The notes beneath the pieces were generated by a model. That model made no database searches. It saw nothing but the letters and a program-made list of their open reading frames with translations, and had not been told where the DNA came from. From NCBI GenBank assembly GCA_052148715.1, contig JBKQHQ010000191.1, forward strand, positions 1-6,006: 6,006 bases of DNA, read 5' to 3'. Position numbers and translations under genes: made by a program. Positions 1 to 5,351 of this stretch are shown in pieces (the stretch's first letter is position 1; the number at the start of each line of letters is the position of its first letter). The stretch is from JBKQHQ01 sp052148715. Its GTDB lineage: Bacteria; Pseudomonadota; Alphaproteobacteria; Rhizobiales; Xanthobacteraceae.

Positions 1-727
1 TGATGACGCCCACGAGCCCCGCCATTACGCCAGACAGCGCGAAATTGGCCAGCACGTGTCGGGTGACGTTGACGCCCGCGTCGAGCGCAGCGCGACGGTT
101 GCCGCCGATGGCGAAGGTGTTCACGCCATGCACGGTGAAGCGCAGCATCAGCGCAAACAGAATGCCCAAAAGGAAAAACGTGATCACCGAAATGTCCAAG
201 CCGAAAACCTTGACCCCCTCAATGTCGAGCAGCCTAGTGTCCGGCGCCATCACGGTCTGCGTGCCGAAAGTGAGGAAGGTGAGGCCGCGCAGGCCCGTGC
301 TCACGGCTAGGGTGACGATGATGGCGTTGAGCCCGAGCTCTTCCACCACCAGCCCGTTGAGCAAACCGATGGCGAGACAGACGACCAATGTGATGCCCAC
401 GCCCGCCCACAGGCCGACGTGGCTCTCGAGAAACACGAGCAGGCATGCGGCGAACCCCGCGGTCGCGCCGACCGAGAGGTCGATATTTCCTGAGATCACG
501 AGCGGCGTAAGCCCGACGCCCAGGATGCCGATGAGCGCCGCCTGGTTCAGCACACTGGAAATGTTGAAGAGCGTCAAGAAGCGCGGGCTGCCAAGGGTAA
601 ACACGACGACGAGCGCGATCAGCAGGGGCCACGCCGGCGAACGCCCGAAGAAGGCGATGACGTTAGGCACGAAATTGCCCGCATTGCGGCTGCTAGGCTG
701 ATCAATGGCCCTGATGTCCGAGGTCAT
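1..727 (-). CDS. RbsC-type sugar ABC transporter permease (3' end cut by window edge)
   Basis: Inner-membrane permease subunit of a ribose/xylose-type ABC importer (BPD_transp_2 family). The first 242 codons are present with no stop; the family is usually about 310-350 aa, so roughly a quarter is missing. The translation starts MTSDIRAIDQ, has a polar N-terminal tail of about 30 residues, then several hydrophobic segments (about 33-45, 62-79, 84-100, 107-124, 134-143, 179-195). Family signatures are SGNIDLSVGA (79-88), matching the RbsC-type GGIDLSVG motif, and a cytoplasmic loop FAIGGNRRAALDAGV (205-219), matching the YAIGGN-EAA loop that contacts the ATPase. The ATG lies inside the ATGA overlap with the preceding permease and has no convincing Shine-Dalgarno of its own, so translational coupling is likely. 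Its sequence differs clearly from the adjacent permease, so the pair probably forms a heterodimeric channel. The substrate cannot be read from the sequence. Confidence 0.93.
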   Translation of the reverse strand, partial: MTSDIRAIDQPSSRNAGNFVPNVIAFFGRSPAWPLLIALVVVFTLGSPRFLTLFNISSVLNQAALIGILGVGLTPLVISGNIDLSVGATAGFAACLLVFLESHVGLWAGVGITLVVCLAIGLLNGLVVEELGLNAIIVTLAVSTGLRGLTFLTFGTQTVMAPDTRLLDIEGVKVFGLDISVITFFLLGILFALMLRFTVHGVNTFAIGGNRRAALDAGVNVTRHVLANFALSGVMAGLVGVI

Positions 728-1677
728 GCGGCAATTACCGAGCCGCGGCGGGTTGCGGCATCGAGCCAGACCGCCAGAATGATGACGACGGCGCTCACCA
801 GCCACTGCGCCTGAATGGGCAGGCCGATAAGGATCATCGCATTAGAAATGAAGGCCAGAACGATCACGCCGAGCACGGTGCGCCCGATTCCGCCCACACC
901 CCCGCCCAAACTCGTGCCGCCGAGGAAGATGGCCGACAGCACTGTGATCTCGAGTCCGGCGCCGCTATCCGACTGCGCCGACATGGCGCGCGATGAGAGC
1001 ACGATCGCCGCAATCGCGGTGACCAGCGCCGACGCCATGTAGGCCGAAAAGATGACGGCCTTGGCGTCGATCGAGGAATAGCGGCTCGCGAGCTCGTTGC
1101 CGCCTACAGCCTTCACGGCACGACCGTAATTGGTCTGCGACAGCACCCATGCGCCGAAGAGGGCGAGCCCAAGAAACAGGATGTCCGGCACCGGGATGTT
1201 GAGGATGAAGCCGCGGCCGAACACACCGAACCACGATGATGCCGGGTCTTTCACCAGTTGCAGACCGCCTGCCGAGGTGACGTTGGCGACGCCCTGCAGC
1301 GCCGCGTAACCACCCAGCGTGGTGATCAGCGAATTGAGCCGCAGATAGGCGACGAGATAGCCGTTGATGGCGCCGACGACCGCCGCGATCGCAATGCCCG
1401 CCAGCATCGCCGAGATCGGGCCGGCGACGTCGTGCAGCGCCACGATCACCACCACCAGCAGCGACAGGAGCGAGCCCACCGACACATCGAGGCGCCCGCA
1501 GAGCACCACGAAGGTCACGCCCAGCGCCATGATCCCCATCACACTGTGTTGCCGCAGCGTCTGCAGGATGTTGCCGGGTGTGAGGATGGCAGGCGTGATG
1601 ATGGCCGCCGCGAGGATCAGCACGACCAGCAGAATGAATACGGGATAGCGGCGCAAGGTAAACGCTACGACATTCAT
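724..1677 (-). CDS. RbsC-type sugar ABC transporter permease
   Basis: Complete 317-aa inner-membrane permease of the BPD_transp_2 (RbsC/XylH/AraH-like) family, of normal length. About nine to ten hydrophobic segments span the protein, starting at residues 12-31. Key motifs are CGRLDVSVGS (60-69), the counterpart of the GG-DLSVG signature; KAVGGNELASRYSSI (189-203), the cytoplasmic coupling loop; and the glycine-rich FLGGTSLGGGVGGIGRTVLG (251-270), typical of the family's C-terminal half. The ATG at 1677 is preceded by GAAGG (1687-1691 on this strand) with a 9-nt spacer, which supports this start. The gene follows the IclR gene after 40 bp in the same direction and its stop overlaps the next permease start by 4 bp, so all three are probably one transcript. 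The importer would work with an ATPase and a periplasmic binding protein that are not seen here. A sugar or sugar-like substrate is likely from the family but unproven. Confidence 0.95.
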   Translation of the reverse strand: MNVVAFTLRRYPVFILLVVLILAAAIITPAILTPGNILQTLRQHSVMGIMALGVTFVVLCGRLDVSVGSLLSLLVVVIVALHDVAGPISAMLAGIAIAAVVGAINGYLVAYLRLNSLITTLGGYAALQGVANVTSAGGLQLVKDPASSWFGVFGRGFILNIPVPDILFLGLALFGAWVLSQTNYGRAVKAVGGNELASRYSSIDAKAVIFSAYMASALVTAIAAIVLSSRAMSAQSDSGAGLEITVLSAIFLGGTSLGGGVGGIGRTVLGVIVLAFISNAMILIGLPIQAQWLVSAVVIILAVWLDAATRRGSVIAA

Positions 1678-1686
1678 GCCGTCTGA

Positions 1687-1691
1687 CCTTC
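1687..1691 (-). promoter_or_regulatory. Ribosome binding site of the first permease
   Basis: GAAGG on the minus strand lies 9 nt before the ATG at 1677. It sits inside the small perfect dyad CTGA-AGG-TCAG (1683-1693), which is probably too short to matter. Confidence 0.6.
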
Positions 1692-1717
1692 AGTGGGGAT
1701 CGAGAGATGCGGCATGC

Positions 1718-2590
1718 TCAATCCAGAATCTGGAAACCGCCCGTGGCGAGCGGAGAGAAGTCCTTGGCTTCCTGCGGCGGCCAGATGTCGCCGAGACTTG
1801 CCGCCGCGGCGAGCAGCAGCACGCGGAACCGGTCGTAATCGCGGTCGGTATGGCGTGATACCGGCGCCGTTATGGAGACGAAGCCCACCGGCTTGCCGTC
1901 CGCCTTGGCGCGAATGGGGACCGATACGGCCTTGATGCCCTCCTCGTTCTCCTGGTCGGAGATCGAGTAGCCGCGCGCGCGGATCCCGGCGAGCTGCCTC
2001 TTCAGCGCCGCCAGAGTACGCACCGTCTTGTCGGTCGCAGCCGGCAGCTTGCGGCCGACATGCGCCTCGACGTCGGCGTCAGGAAGGGTGGCGAGCCAGG
2101 CTTTGCCGGTCGCGGTGGAATGCAGGCTGGACCGGATTATCGGGTCGACCTGCAGCTGGCGCCCGCGATCACCGCGGGCCGCGAGGATCCACTGCGGGCC
2201 GCTGTCCTCGACGGTGGCGAGCAGGACCAACTCGCCGCTTGCATCGGCCAGCTCACGCAGGCGTGGCTGCACCTGCTCCATGAAGCGGTTAGCCACCAGC
2301 ACGTTGAGGCCGATGCGGCTCACCTTGTAGGTCAGCAGATAGCGCTGCGTCGACAGCGTCCGGAAGACGTAGTTCGCCTGTTCGAGACTGAACAGAATGC
2401 GAAGCGCAATCGATTTATTAACGTCAAGATGGCGCGCAATGTCCGACAGCGTCATGCCGCGCGTCTGCCCCGCCAGCAGCTCGAAGATGGCCATGGTGCG
2501 GCTTACGGTCACGAGGTTGTCGAGCGACCCGGCCGCCGTCTTCGGCTGTGCCTCCATCACTTCGCTGTCAGTGTCTCCCCCCCGCGCCAC
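1718..2590 (-). CDS. IclR-family transcriptional regulator
   Basis: A 290-aa cytoplasmic DNA-binding regulator. The N-terminal winged helix-turn-helix covers about residues 26-90, with the recognition region TLSDIARHLDVNKSIALRIL (47-66). The C-terminal IclR effector domain covers about 105-270, with the family patterns LHSTATGKAWLA (156-167) and RGYSISDQENEEGIKAVSVP (206-225). The first twenty or so residues are a polar extension; family members are usually 250-280 aa. I chose the GTG start at 2590 because AGGGAG (2598-2603) precedes it at 7 nt. An in-frame ATG at codon 12 (2557) lacks a clear ribosome site but cannot be excluded. The gene heads the minus-strand permease cluster and diverges from the hydrolase operon, so it probably controls both and itself, with a pathway substrate or intermediate as ligand. 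Activator or repressor action cannot be told from sequence. The arrangement resembles blcR/attJ beside blcC/attM in Agrobacterium. Confidence 0.95.
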   Translation of the reverse strand: MARGGDTDSEVMEAQPKTAAGSLDNLVTVSRTMAIFELLAGQTRGMTLSDIARHLDVNKSIALRILFSLEQANYVFRTLSTQRYLLTYKVSRIGLNVLVANRFMEQVQPRLRELADASGELVLLATVEDSGPQWILAARGDRGRQLQVDPIIRSSLHSTATGKAWLATLPDADVEAHVGRKLPAATDKTVRTLAALKRQLAGIRARGYSISDQENEEGIKAVSVPIRAKADGKPVGFVSITAPVSRHTDRDYDRFRVLLLAAAASLGDIWPPQEAKDFSPLATGGFQILD

Positions 2591-2597
2591 GCTTCGG

Positions 2598-2603
2598 CTC
2601 CCT
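2598..2603 (-). promoter_or_regulatory. Ribosome binding site fixing the IclR GTG start
   Basis: AGGGAG on the minus strand, 7 nt before the GTG at 2588-2590, is a near-ideal Shine-Dalgarno. It touches the edge of the candidate operator at 2603-2614, so a bound regulator would cover the start of its own translation-initiation region on DNA. Confidence 0.65.
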
Positions 2604-2614
2604 GAAATGTTTCA
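2603..2614. promoter_or_regulatory. Candidate IclR-type operator, dyad 1
   Basis: TGAAATGTTTCA is a perfect inverted repeat with 5-bp arms (TGAAA/TTTCA) and a 2-bp centre. It resembles a shortened form of the E. coli IclR consensus TGGAAATNATTTCCA. It lies in the presumed 5' leader of the regulator gene and immediately upstream of the -35 box of the plus-strand promoter. That would suit autorepression by roadblock on one side and either activation or repression on the other. Five-base arms can arise by chance, so confidence is moderate. Confidence 0.4.
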
Positions 2615-2626
2615 ACTTGTCGTTGA
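2612..2626. promoter_or_regulatory. Candidate operator, dyad 2, overlapping the plus-strand -35
   Basis: TCAAC and GTTGA form perfect 5-bp arms separated by TTGTC, a 15-bp dyad of the size typical for IclR-family sites. It shares TCA with dyad 1 and includes the first four bases of the TTGACG -35 box, so binding here would be expected to block RNA polymerase at the hydrolase operon promoter. No experimental consensus is available to confirm it. Confidence 0.3.
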
Positions 2627-2650
2627 CGGTGCTCTTGTCCATATCATAAT
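2623..2650 (+). promoter_or_regulatory. Sigma70-like promoter for the hydrolase operon
   Basis: TTGACG (2623-2628) and CATAAT (2645-2650) are 5/6 matches each to the consensus hexamers, 16 bp apart. They sit in an AT-richer patch of an otherwise GC-rich region, and transcription would start near 2657. This leaves a leader of about 80 nt before the TTG start at 2737. Two dyads flank or overlap the -35, which fits regulated expression. Confidence 0.55.
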
Positions 2651-2672
2651 AACCACGTTACCTAAAATGCAA
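2643..2672 (-). promoter_or_regulatory. Candidate promoter for the IclR-permease genes
   Basis: On the minus strand TTGCAT (2672-2667) and TATGAT (2648-2643) are spaced by 18 bp. The -10 matches consensus at 5 of 6 positions and the -35 at only 3 of 6, so this is a weak or activator-dependent promoter. Its -10 overlaps the plus-strand -10, so the two promoters would compete for polymerase. The start would be near 2636, placing dyads 1 and 2 in the regulator's own leader. Confidence 0.4.
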
Positions 2673-2684
2673 ACGCGGAGATGA

Positions 2685-2709
2685 GGCGCGGCAAAACGGA
2701 CGCCGCGCC
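2685..2709 (+). repeat. 8-bp GC hairpin in the operon leader
   Basis: GGCGCGGC (2685-2692) and GCCGCGCC (2702-2709) are perfect inverted arms around a 9-nt loop (AAAACGGAC). There is no following T-run, so it is not a canonical intrinsic terminator. In the predicted transcript it would fold shortly upstream of the ribosome site of the lactonase gene, where it could stabilise the leader or take part in attenuation. Confidence 0.55.
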
Positions 2710-2711
2710 GC

Positions 2712-2725
2712 CCCGCGAAGGCGGG
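2712..2725 (+). repeat. Small palindrome overlapping the lactonase ribosome site
   Basis: CCCGC (2712-2716) and GCGGG (2721-2725) pair around the loop GAAG. The right arm includes the GGG of the GGGAG Shine-Dalgarno (2723-2727). The motif CCCCGCGAAGGCGGG looks like the short dispersed intergenic palindromes common in alphaproteobacterial genomes, recalled from general experience and not checked. It may therefore be a repeat unit co-opted as part of the leader. Confidence 0.45.
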
Positions 2726-2736
2726 AGAAAAGAGCT

Positions 2737-3576
2737 TTGGCTGGGCCGGTCTATGAGGTTTACGCGCTGCGCTATGGCGCTCGGTCGGACTGGACGCGGG
2801 CCAAGTCCTATATGAACGACGCCAACCCGAATGCACCCGACGCGATCGAGTATTTCCTCTGGATCGTCCGCAACGCCGACCACACGTTCGTCGTCGACAC
2901 CGGCTTCGACGAGGCGACGGCGCTCCGCTACAAACGCACGCCTTTCGCCGATCCCTCGACGCAGCTGCGCGCCTTCGGAGTCGATCCCGCGACGATCGAG
3001 GATCTGATAGTCACCCACATGCACTTTGATCATGTGGGCGCGCTGCCGGCTTACACGAGAGCGCGGTTCCATCTGCAGGAGGCGGACCTGGCCTACGCCA
3101 CCAGCCCCTCAATGAAATATGATTTCCTGCGCTTTGCTTACGACCTCGTGCATGTGAGCCAGATGCTCGAGCACGTCTATTCGGGCCGCGGCAAATTCCA
3201 TGACGGCGACGAAGAGCTGGCGCCGGGCGTCAGCCTGCATCGGATCGACGGCCATGCGGTCGGCCTGCAGGTCGTCCGCGTCAATACGGCGCGCGGACCA
3301 GTTGTGCTCGCGTCCGATGCGGCCGCCTATATCGAGCAGTTCGCCGACTACCGGGTCTCGCCTGCAGTCGTCGACGCCGAGGCCATGCTTCACGGCTACG
3401 ACCGGCTACGCGAACTGGCGGCGAGCGAAGACCACATCATCACCGGCCATGATCCGATCACTAGCCTTATCTACCCCAGGGTCCCCGGCATTGAGACCAA
3501 TGTGTACCGGGTGGACGCGCCGCCGACGCAATCCATCCGCGAGGCGATGGCCGCTTGGAAGAGCCGGAAAATCTGA
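2737..3576 (+). CDS. MBL-fold metallo-hydrolase, N-acyl homoserine/gamma-lactone lactonase-like
   Basis: A 279-aa soluble metallo-beta-lactamase-fold hydrolase related to the AttM/BlcC and AiiB lactonase group. All seven expected dinuclear zinc ligands are visible: H94, H96, D98 and H99 in THMHFDHVGA (93-102), H173 in DGHAVG, D194 in LASDAAAY and H238 in TGHDP. The beta-strand FVVDTGFD (51-58) also fits the family. The PGHTPGH motif of the lactonases appears here as DGHAVGLQ, keeping the ligand His but not the flanking residues. The start is TTG at 2737 with GGGAG (2723-2727) at 9 nt; no ATG or GTG lies in frame upstream, and the next ATG (codon 26) would remove the conserved N-terminal strand VYEVYALRYG. 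It is the first gene of the plus-strand operon. Ring opening of a lactone is the likely reaction; whether the substrate is a signal molecule or a carbon source is unknown, and the catabolic neighbours favour the latter. Confidence 0.9.
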   Translation: MAGPVYEVYALRYGARSDWTRAKSYMNDANPNAPDAIEYFLWIVRNADHTFVVDTGFDEATALRYKRTPFADPSTQLRAFGVDPATIEDLIVTHMHFDHVGALPAYTRARFHLQEADLAYATSPSMKYDFLRFAYDLVHVSQMLEHVYSGRGKFHDGDEELAPGVSLHRIDGHAVGLQVVRVNTARGPVVLASDAAAYIEQFADYRVSPAVVDAEAMLHGYDRLRELAASEDHIITGHDPITSLIYPRVPGIETNVYRVDAPPTQSIREAMAAWKSRKI

Positions 3577-3599
3577 CAGTGAACGGCGCGGAGGAAGCG

Positions 3600-3635
3600 A
3601 TGCGGTTCGAGCTCGTGCTGGAGCTTGGCGCCTGA
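3600..3635 (+). CDS. Possible 11-codon leader minicistron between the first two operon genes
   Basis: The 60-bp gap after the lactonase gene contains GGAGGA (3590-3595), the strongest Shine-Dalgarno match I saw in the window, 4 nt before an ATG. The resulting frame is MRFELVLELGA followed by TGA (3633-3635), which ends 1 nt before the ATG of the amidohydrolase (3637). Ribosomes ending here could re-initiate directly on the next gene. The same frame also has a GTG at 3579 (18 codons). It could instead be the remnant of a longer lost gene, or noise. No function is claimed for the peptide. Confidence 0.3.
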   Translation: MRFELVLELGA

Positions 3636-3636
3636 G

Positions 3637-4743
3637 ATGGCCGATCTGTTCCAAGGCGCCTATGCGCCCGCCGCCGCCCCAGTGTTCCGCGGCAACTATT
3701 ATCGCACCATCCCCGTGGCGCGCGCCTGGCAGGGTCAGTTCACCGAAGACGTGATCGAGCCCGACCTGCCCATCATCGACGCGCATCATCACCTGCAGGA
3801 AGACGGCAGGGGCCGCTACCTGTTCGAGGAGTCGGTCGCCGACATGGCGGCTGGCCACAATTTCATCGCCACGGTTCACGTGCAGGCGCGCTCGATGATG
3901 CGGGCTGCCGGGCCAGCGCATCTGCGCGACATTGGCGAGATCGAGTTCGCGCGCGGCGTTGCGGCGATGGCGGCGACCGGCCTCTATGGCGGCGTGCGCG
4001 TCTGCGAAGGCATCGTCGGTTGGGCCGACTTCCGCCTCGATCCGACGCTCGTGGCCGAAATCCTCGATGCCAGCGAGGAGGCCGCCGGCGGCCGCTTCCG
4101 CGGCGTTCGACAGATTGCCCCCTGGGTCGACGGCGAGCTCGCCAAATCGATGCCGCTCAATGCGCCCGAGGGTTTGTACCGCGATCCAAGCTTCCGGGGC
4201 GGTTTCGCCGAACTAGCGCGCCGCGGCCACAGCTTCGACGCTTGGCTGTTCCATCCGCAGCTCAACGACGTCGCGCTGCTGGCTGATGAGTATTCAGACA
4301 CCCCGATCATCCTCAACCATCTGGGCGGACGGCTCGGCATCGGTCAGTATGCGAGCCGGTTCGATGAGGAATATCCCAAGTGGAAAGCCTCGATCCGCGA
4401 CCTCGCCAGGCGGCGCAACATCTATGTCAAGGTCGGCGGCCTCGGCATGCTCTATGGCGGGTTCGATTTCCATACGCGGTCGAAGGCGCCGACGTCCGAA
4501 GATCTCGCCAAGGCCTGGGGGCCGTTCATCCGCGAAGCCATCGACGCCTTTGGGCCCGACCGTGCGATGATGGAAAGCAACTTTCCCGTCGACAACCAGT
4601 CTGCGGCCTTCCCGGTGATCTGGAATGCCTTCAAACGCGTTACGCAGAGCTACACCCGCGCCGAGCGAGACAGCATGTTCTACGGCACGGCTCAGCTCGT
4701 CTATCGCCTCAGCCCCTCGCTCGAGAGGCTCCCGAGGCCATGA
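3637..4743 (+). CDS. Amidohydrolase family (COG3618/PF04909) TIM-barrel hydrolase, lactonase-like
   Basis: A 368-aa soluble enzyme of the amidohydrolase_2 group, which includes 2-pyrone-4,6-dicarboxylate lactonase, 4-sulfomuconolactone hydrolase and L-fuconolactonase. Barrel motifs in order are IIDAHHHL (46-53) with the HxH pair H50/H52; TVHVQ (79-83); RGVRQIAPW (155-163); WLFHPQL (203-209) with H206; ILNHLGG (225-231) with H228; YVKVGGLG (263-270); and ESNFPVD (313-319) near the end of the barrel. The last motif usually carries the catalytic Asp of beta-strand 8 (GSDWP-like), but here has N315. A TTG at 3625 would add four residues, but GGAG (3620-3623) would then lie too close, so the ATG at 3637 is preferred although its own spacing (13 nt) is long. 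Re-initiation from the upstream minicistron may help. The stop overlaps the GST start by 4 bp. A hydrolytic, probably lactone-opening, step in the same pathway is inferred. Confidence 0.9.
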   Translation: MADLFQGAYAPAAAPVFRGNYYRTIPVARAWQGQFTEDVIEPDLPIIDAHHHLQEDGRGRYLFEESVADMAAGHNFIATVHVQARSMMRAAGPAHLRDIGEIEFARGVAAMAATGLYGGVRVCEGIVGWADFRLDPTLVAEILDASEEAAGGRFRGVRQIAPWVDGELAKSMPLNAPEGLYRDPSFRGGFAELARRGHSFDAWLFHPQLNDVALLADEYSDTPIILNHLGGRLGIGQYASRFDEEYPKWKASIRDLARRRNIYVKVGGLGMLYGGFDFHTRSKAPTSEDLAKAWGPFIREAIDAFGPDRAMMESNFPVDNQSAAFPVIWNAFKRVTQSYTRAERDSMFYGTAQLVYRLSPSLERLPRP

Positions 4744-5342
4744 AGCTGTTCTGGTCCTCTCGCTCGCCCTTTGCCCGCAAGGTGATGATCGCCGCCCACG
4801 AGCTTGGCATCGCCGATATCCTCGAGCTCGAGCGTGTCGTGGTCGATCCGGCCGAGCCCAATGATCGCGTCATGCAGTTCAATCCGCTGGGCCGCATTCC
4901 AACGCTGATTCTCGACGATGGCGGCGTGCTGCACGATTCAGCGGTCATCATCGAATATCTCGACGATCGCTTCGCCGGTTCGCTGATGCCAAAGGATGCC
5001 GCAGCGCGCTGGCCAGCCCTCAAGCTCCAGGCGCTCGCTGATGGGATCATGGAGGCCGACCTACGCCTTCTCGAAGAGCGGAAGCACGTGCTGGTAGGTC
5101 ATCGCGATGCAATGGCGGCAGGCATGCGCTGCAAGATCAGCAAGGGCCTCAATTCGCTCGAGGCATTGTCCCCCACGGGTCTCACCGTCGGGGAGGTCTC
5201 GCTAGGCAGCGCGCTGGCGCATCTCGACTTTCGTTTTCCCGACGAGCCATGGCGGCCGGGCCGCCCCAAGCTCGCCGCCTGGTTCGAAACCTTCTCGGCC
5301 CGGCCCTCAATGCAGGCCACTCCCTTCATCGACAAATATTGA
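4740..5342 (+). CDS. Glutathione S-transferase family protein
   Basis: A 200-aa cytoplasmic protein of normal GST length. The N-terminal thioredoxin-like domain (about 1-78) has the opening MKLFWSSRSPFARKVMIAAH, with candidate glutathione-activating serines at 6, 7 and 9. It also has NPLGRIPTL (48-56), with the conserved cis-Pro54, and the glutathione gamma-glutamyl site HDSAVIIEYLD (65-75), with D66-S67. The all-helical C-terminal domain (about 88-200) contains TVGEVSLGSALAHLDFR (149-165); the usual N-capping box S/T-x-x-D appears as T149-x-x-E152. The reading frame is open far upstream, but the ATG at 4740 in the ATGA overlap gives the exact family N-terminus. It is translationally coupled to the amidohydrolase. 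Within a catabolic operon it may do a glutathione-dependent isomerisation, ether or thioether cleavage, or detoxify an intermediate. The specific class is not assigned. Confidence 0.93.
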   Translation: MKLFWSSRSPFARKVMIAAHELGIADILELERVVVDPAEPNDRVMQFNPLGRIPTLILDDGGVLHDSAVIIEYLDDRFAGSLMPKDAAARWPALKLQALADGIMEADLRLLEERKHVLVGHRDAMAAGMRCKISKGLNSLEALSPTGLTVGEVSLGSALAHLDFRFPDEPWRPGRPKLAAWFETFSARPSMQATPFIDKY

Positions 5343-5344
5343 GG
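5341..5344 (+). promoter_or_regulatory. Ribosome binding site of the alpha/beta hydrolase gene
   Basis: GAGG lies 7 nt before the ATG at 5352 and overlaps the TGA stop of the GST gene (5340-5342). This supports the chosen start and tight coupling of the two genes. Confidence 0.6.
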
Positions 5345-5351
5345 CTTTCCT

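Noticed and set aside
3..701. Long plus-strand open frame (232 codons) opposite the truncated permease
   Set aside because: Its translation is Ser/Thr/Pro/Arg-rich with no domain signal, while the minus strand reads a clean RbsC-type permease across the same span. It is a GC-rich antisense shadow.
1258..1686. Plus-strand open frame opposite the complete permease
   Set aside because: Composition is dominated by Arg, His, Gln and Asp (RRDRNARQHRRDR-like), typical of antisense frames to hydrophobic membrane genes.
1683..1693. CTGA-AGG-TCAG dyad over the permease ribosome site as a regulatory hairpin
   Set aside because: Four-base arms with a 3-nt loop are common by chance and too weak to call.
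2060..2605. 181-codon plus-strand frame opposite the IclR gene
   Set aside because: No recognisable domain. The IclR reading is complete with both domains, a ribosome site and a start.
2685..2709. GC hairpin as an intrinsic terminator
   Set aside because: The stem is strong but no T-run follows on either strand, and it lies in the leader of an operon and not after a gene.
3625..3636. TTG at 3625 as the amidohydrolase start
   Set aside because: The only nearby GGAG ends 1 nt before it, too close for initiation; the ATG at 3637 is preferred.
4380..4739. In-frame upstream extension of the GST gene (120 extra codons)
   Set aside because: The extension overlaps the amidohydrolase coding sequence and reads as Arg-rich noise. 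The ATG at 4740 gives the exact GST N-terminus and an ATGA overlap.
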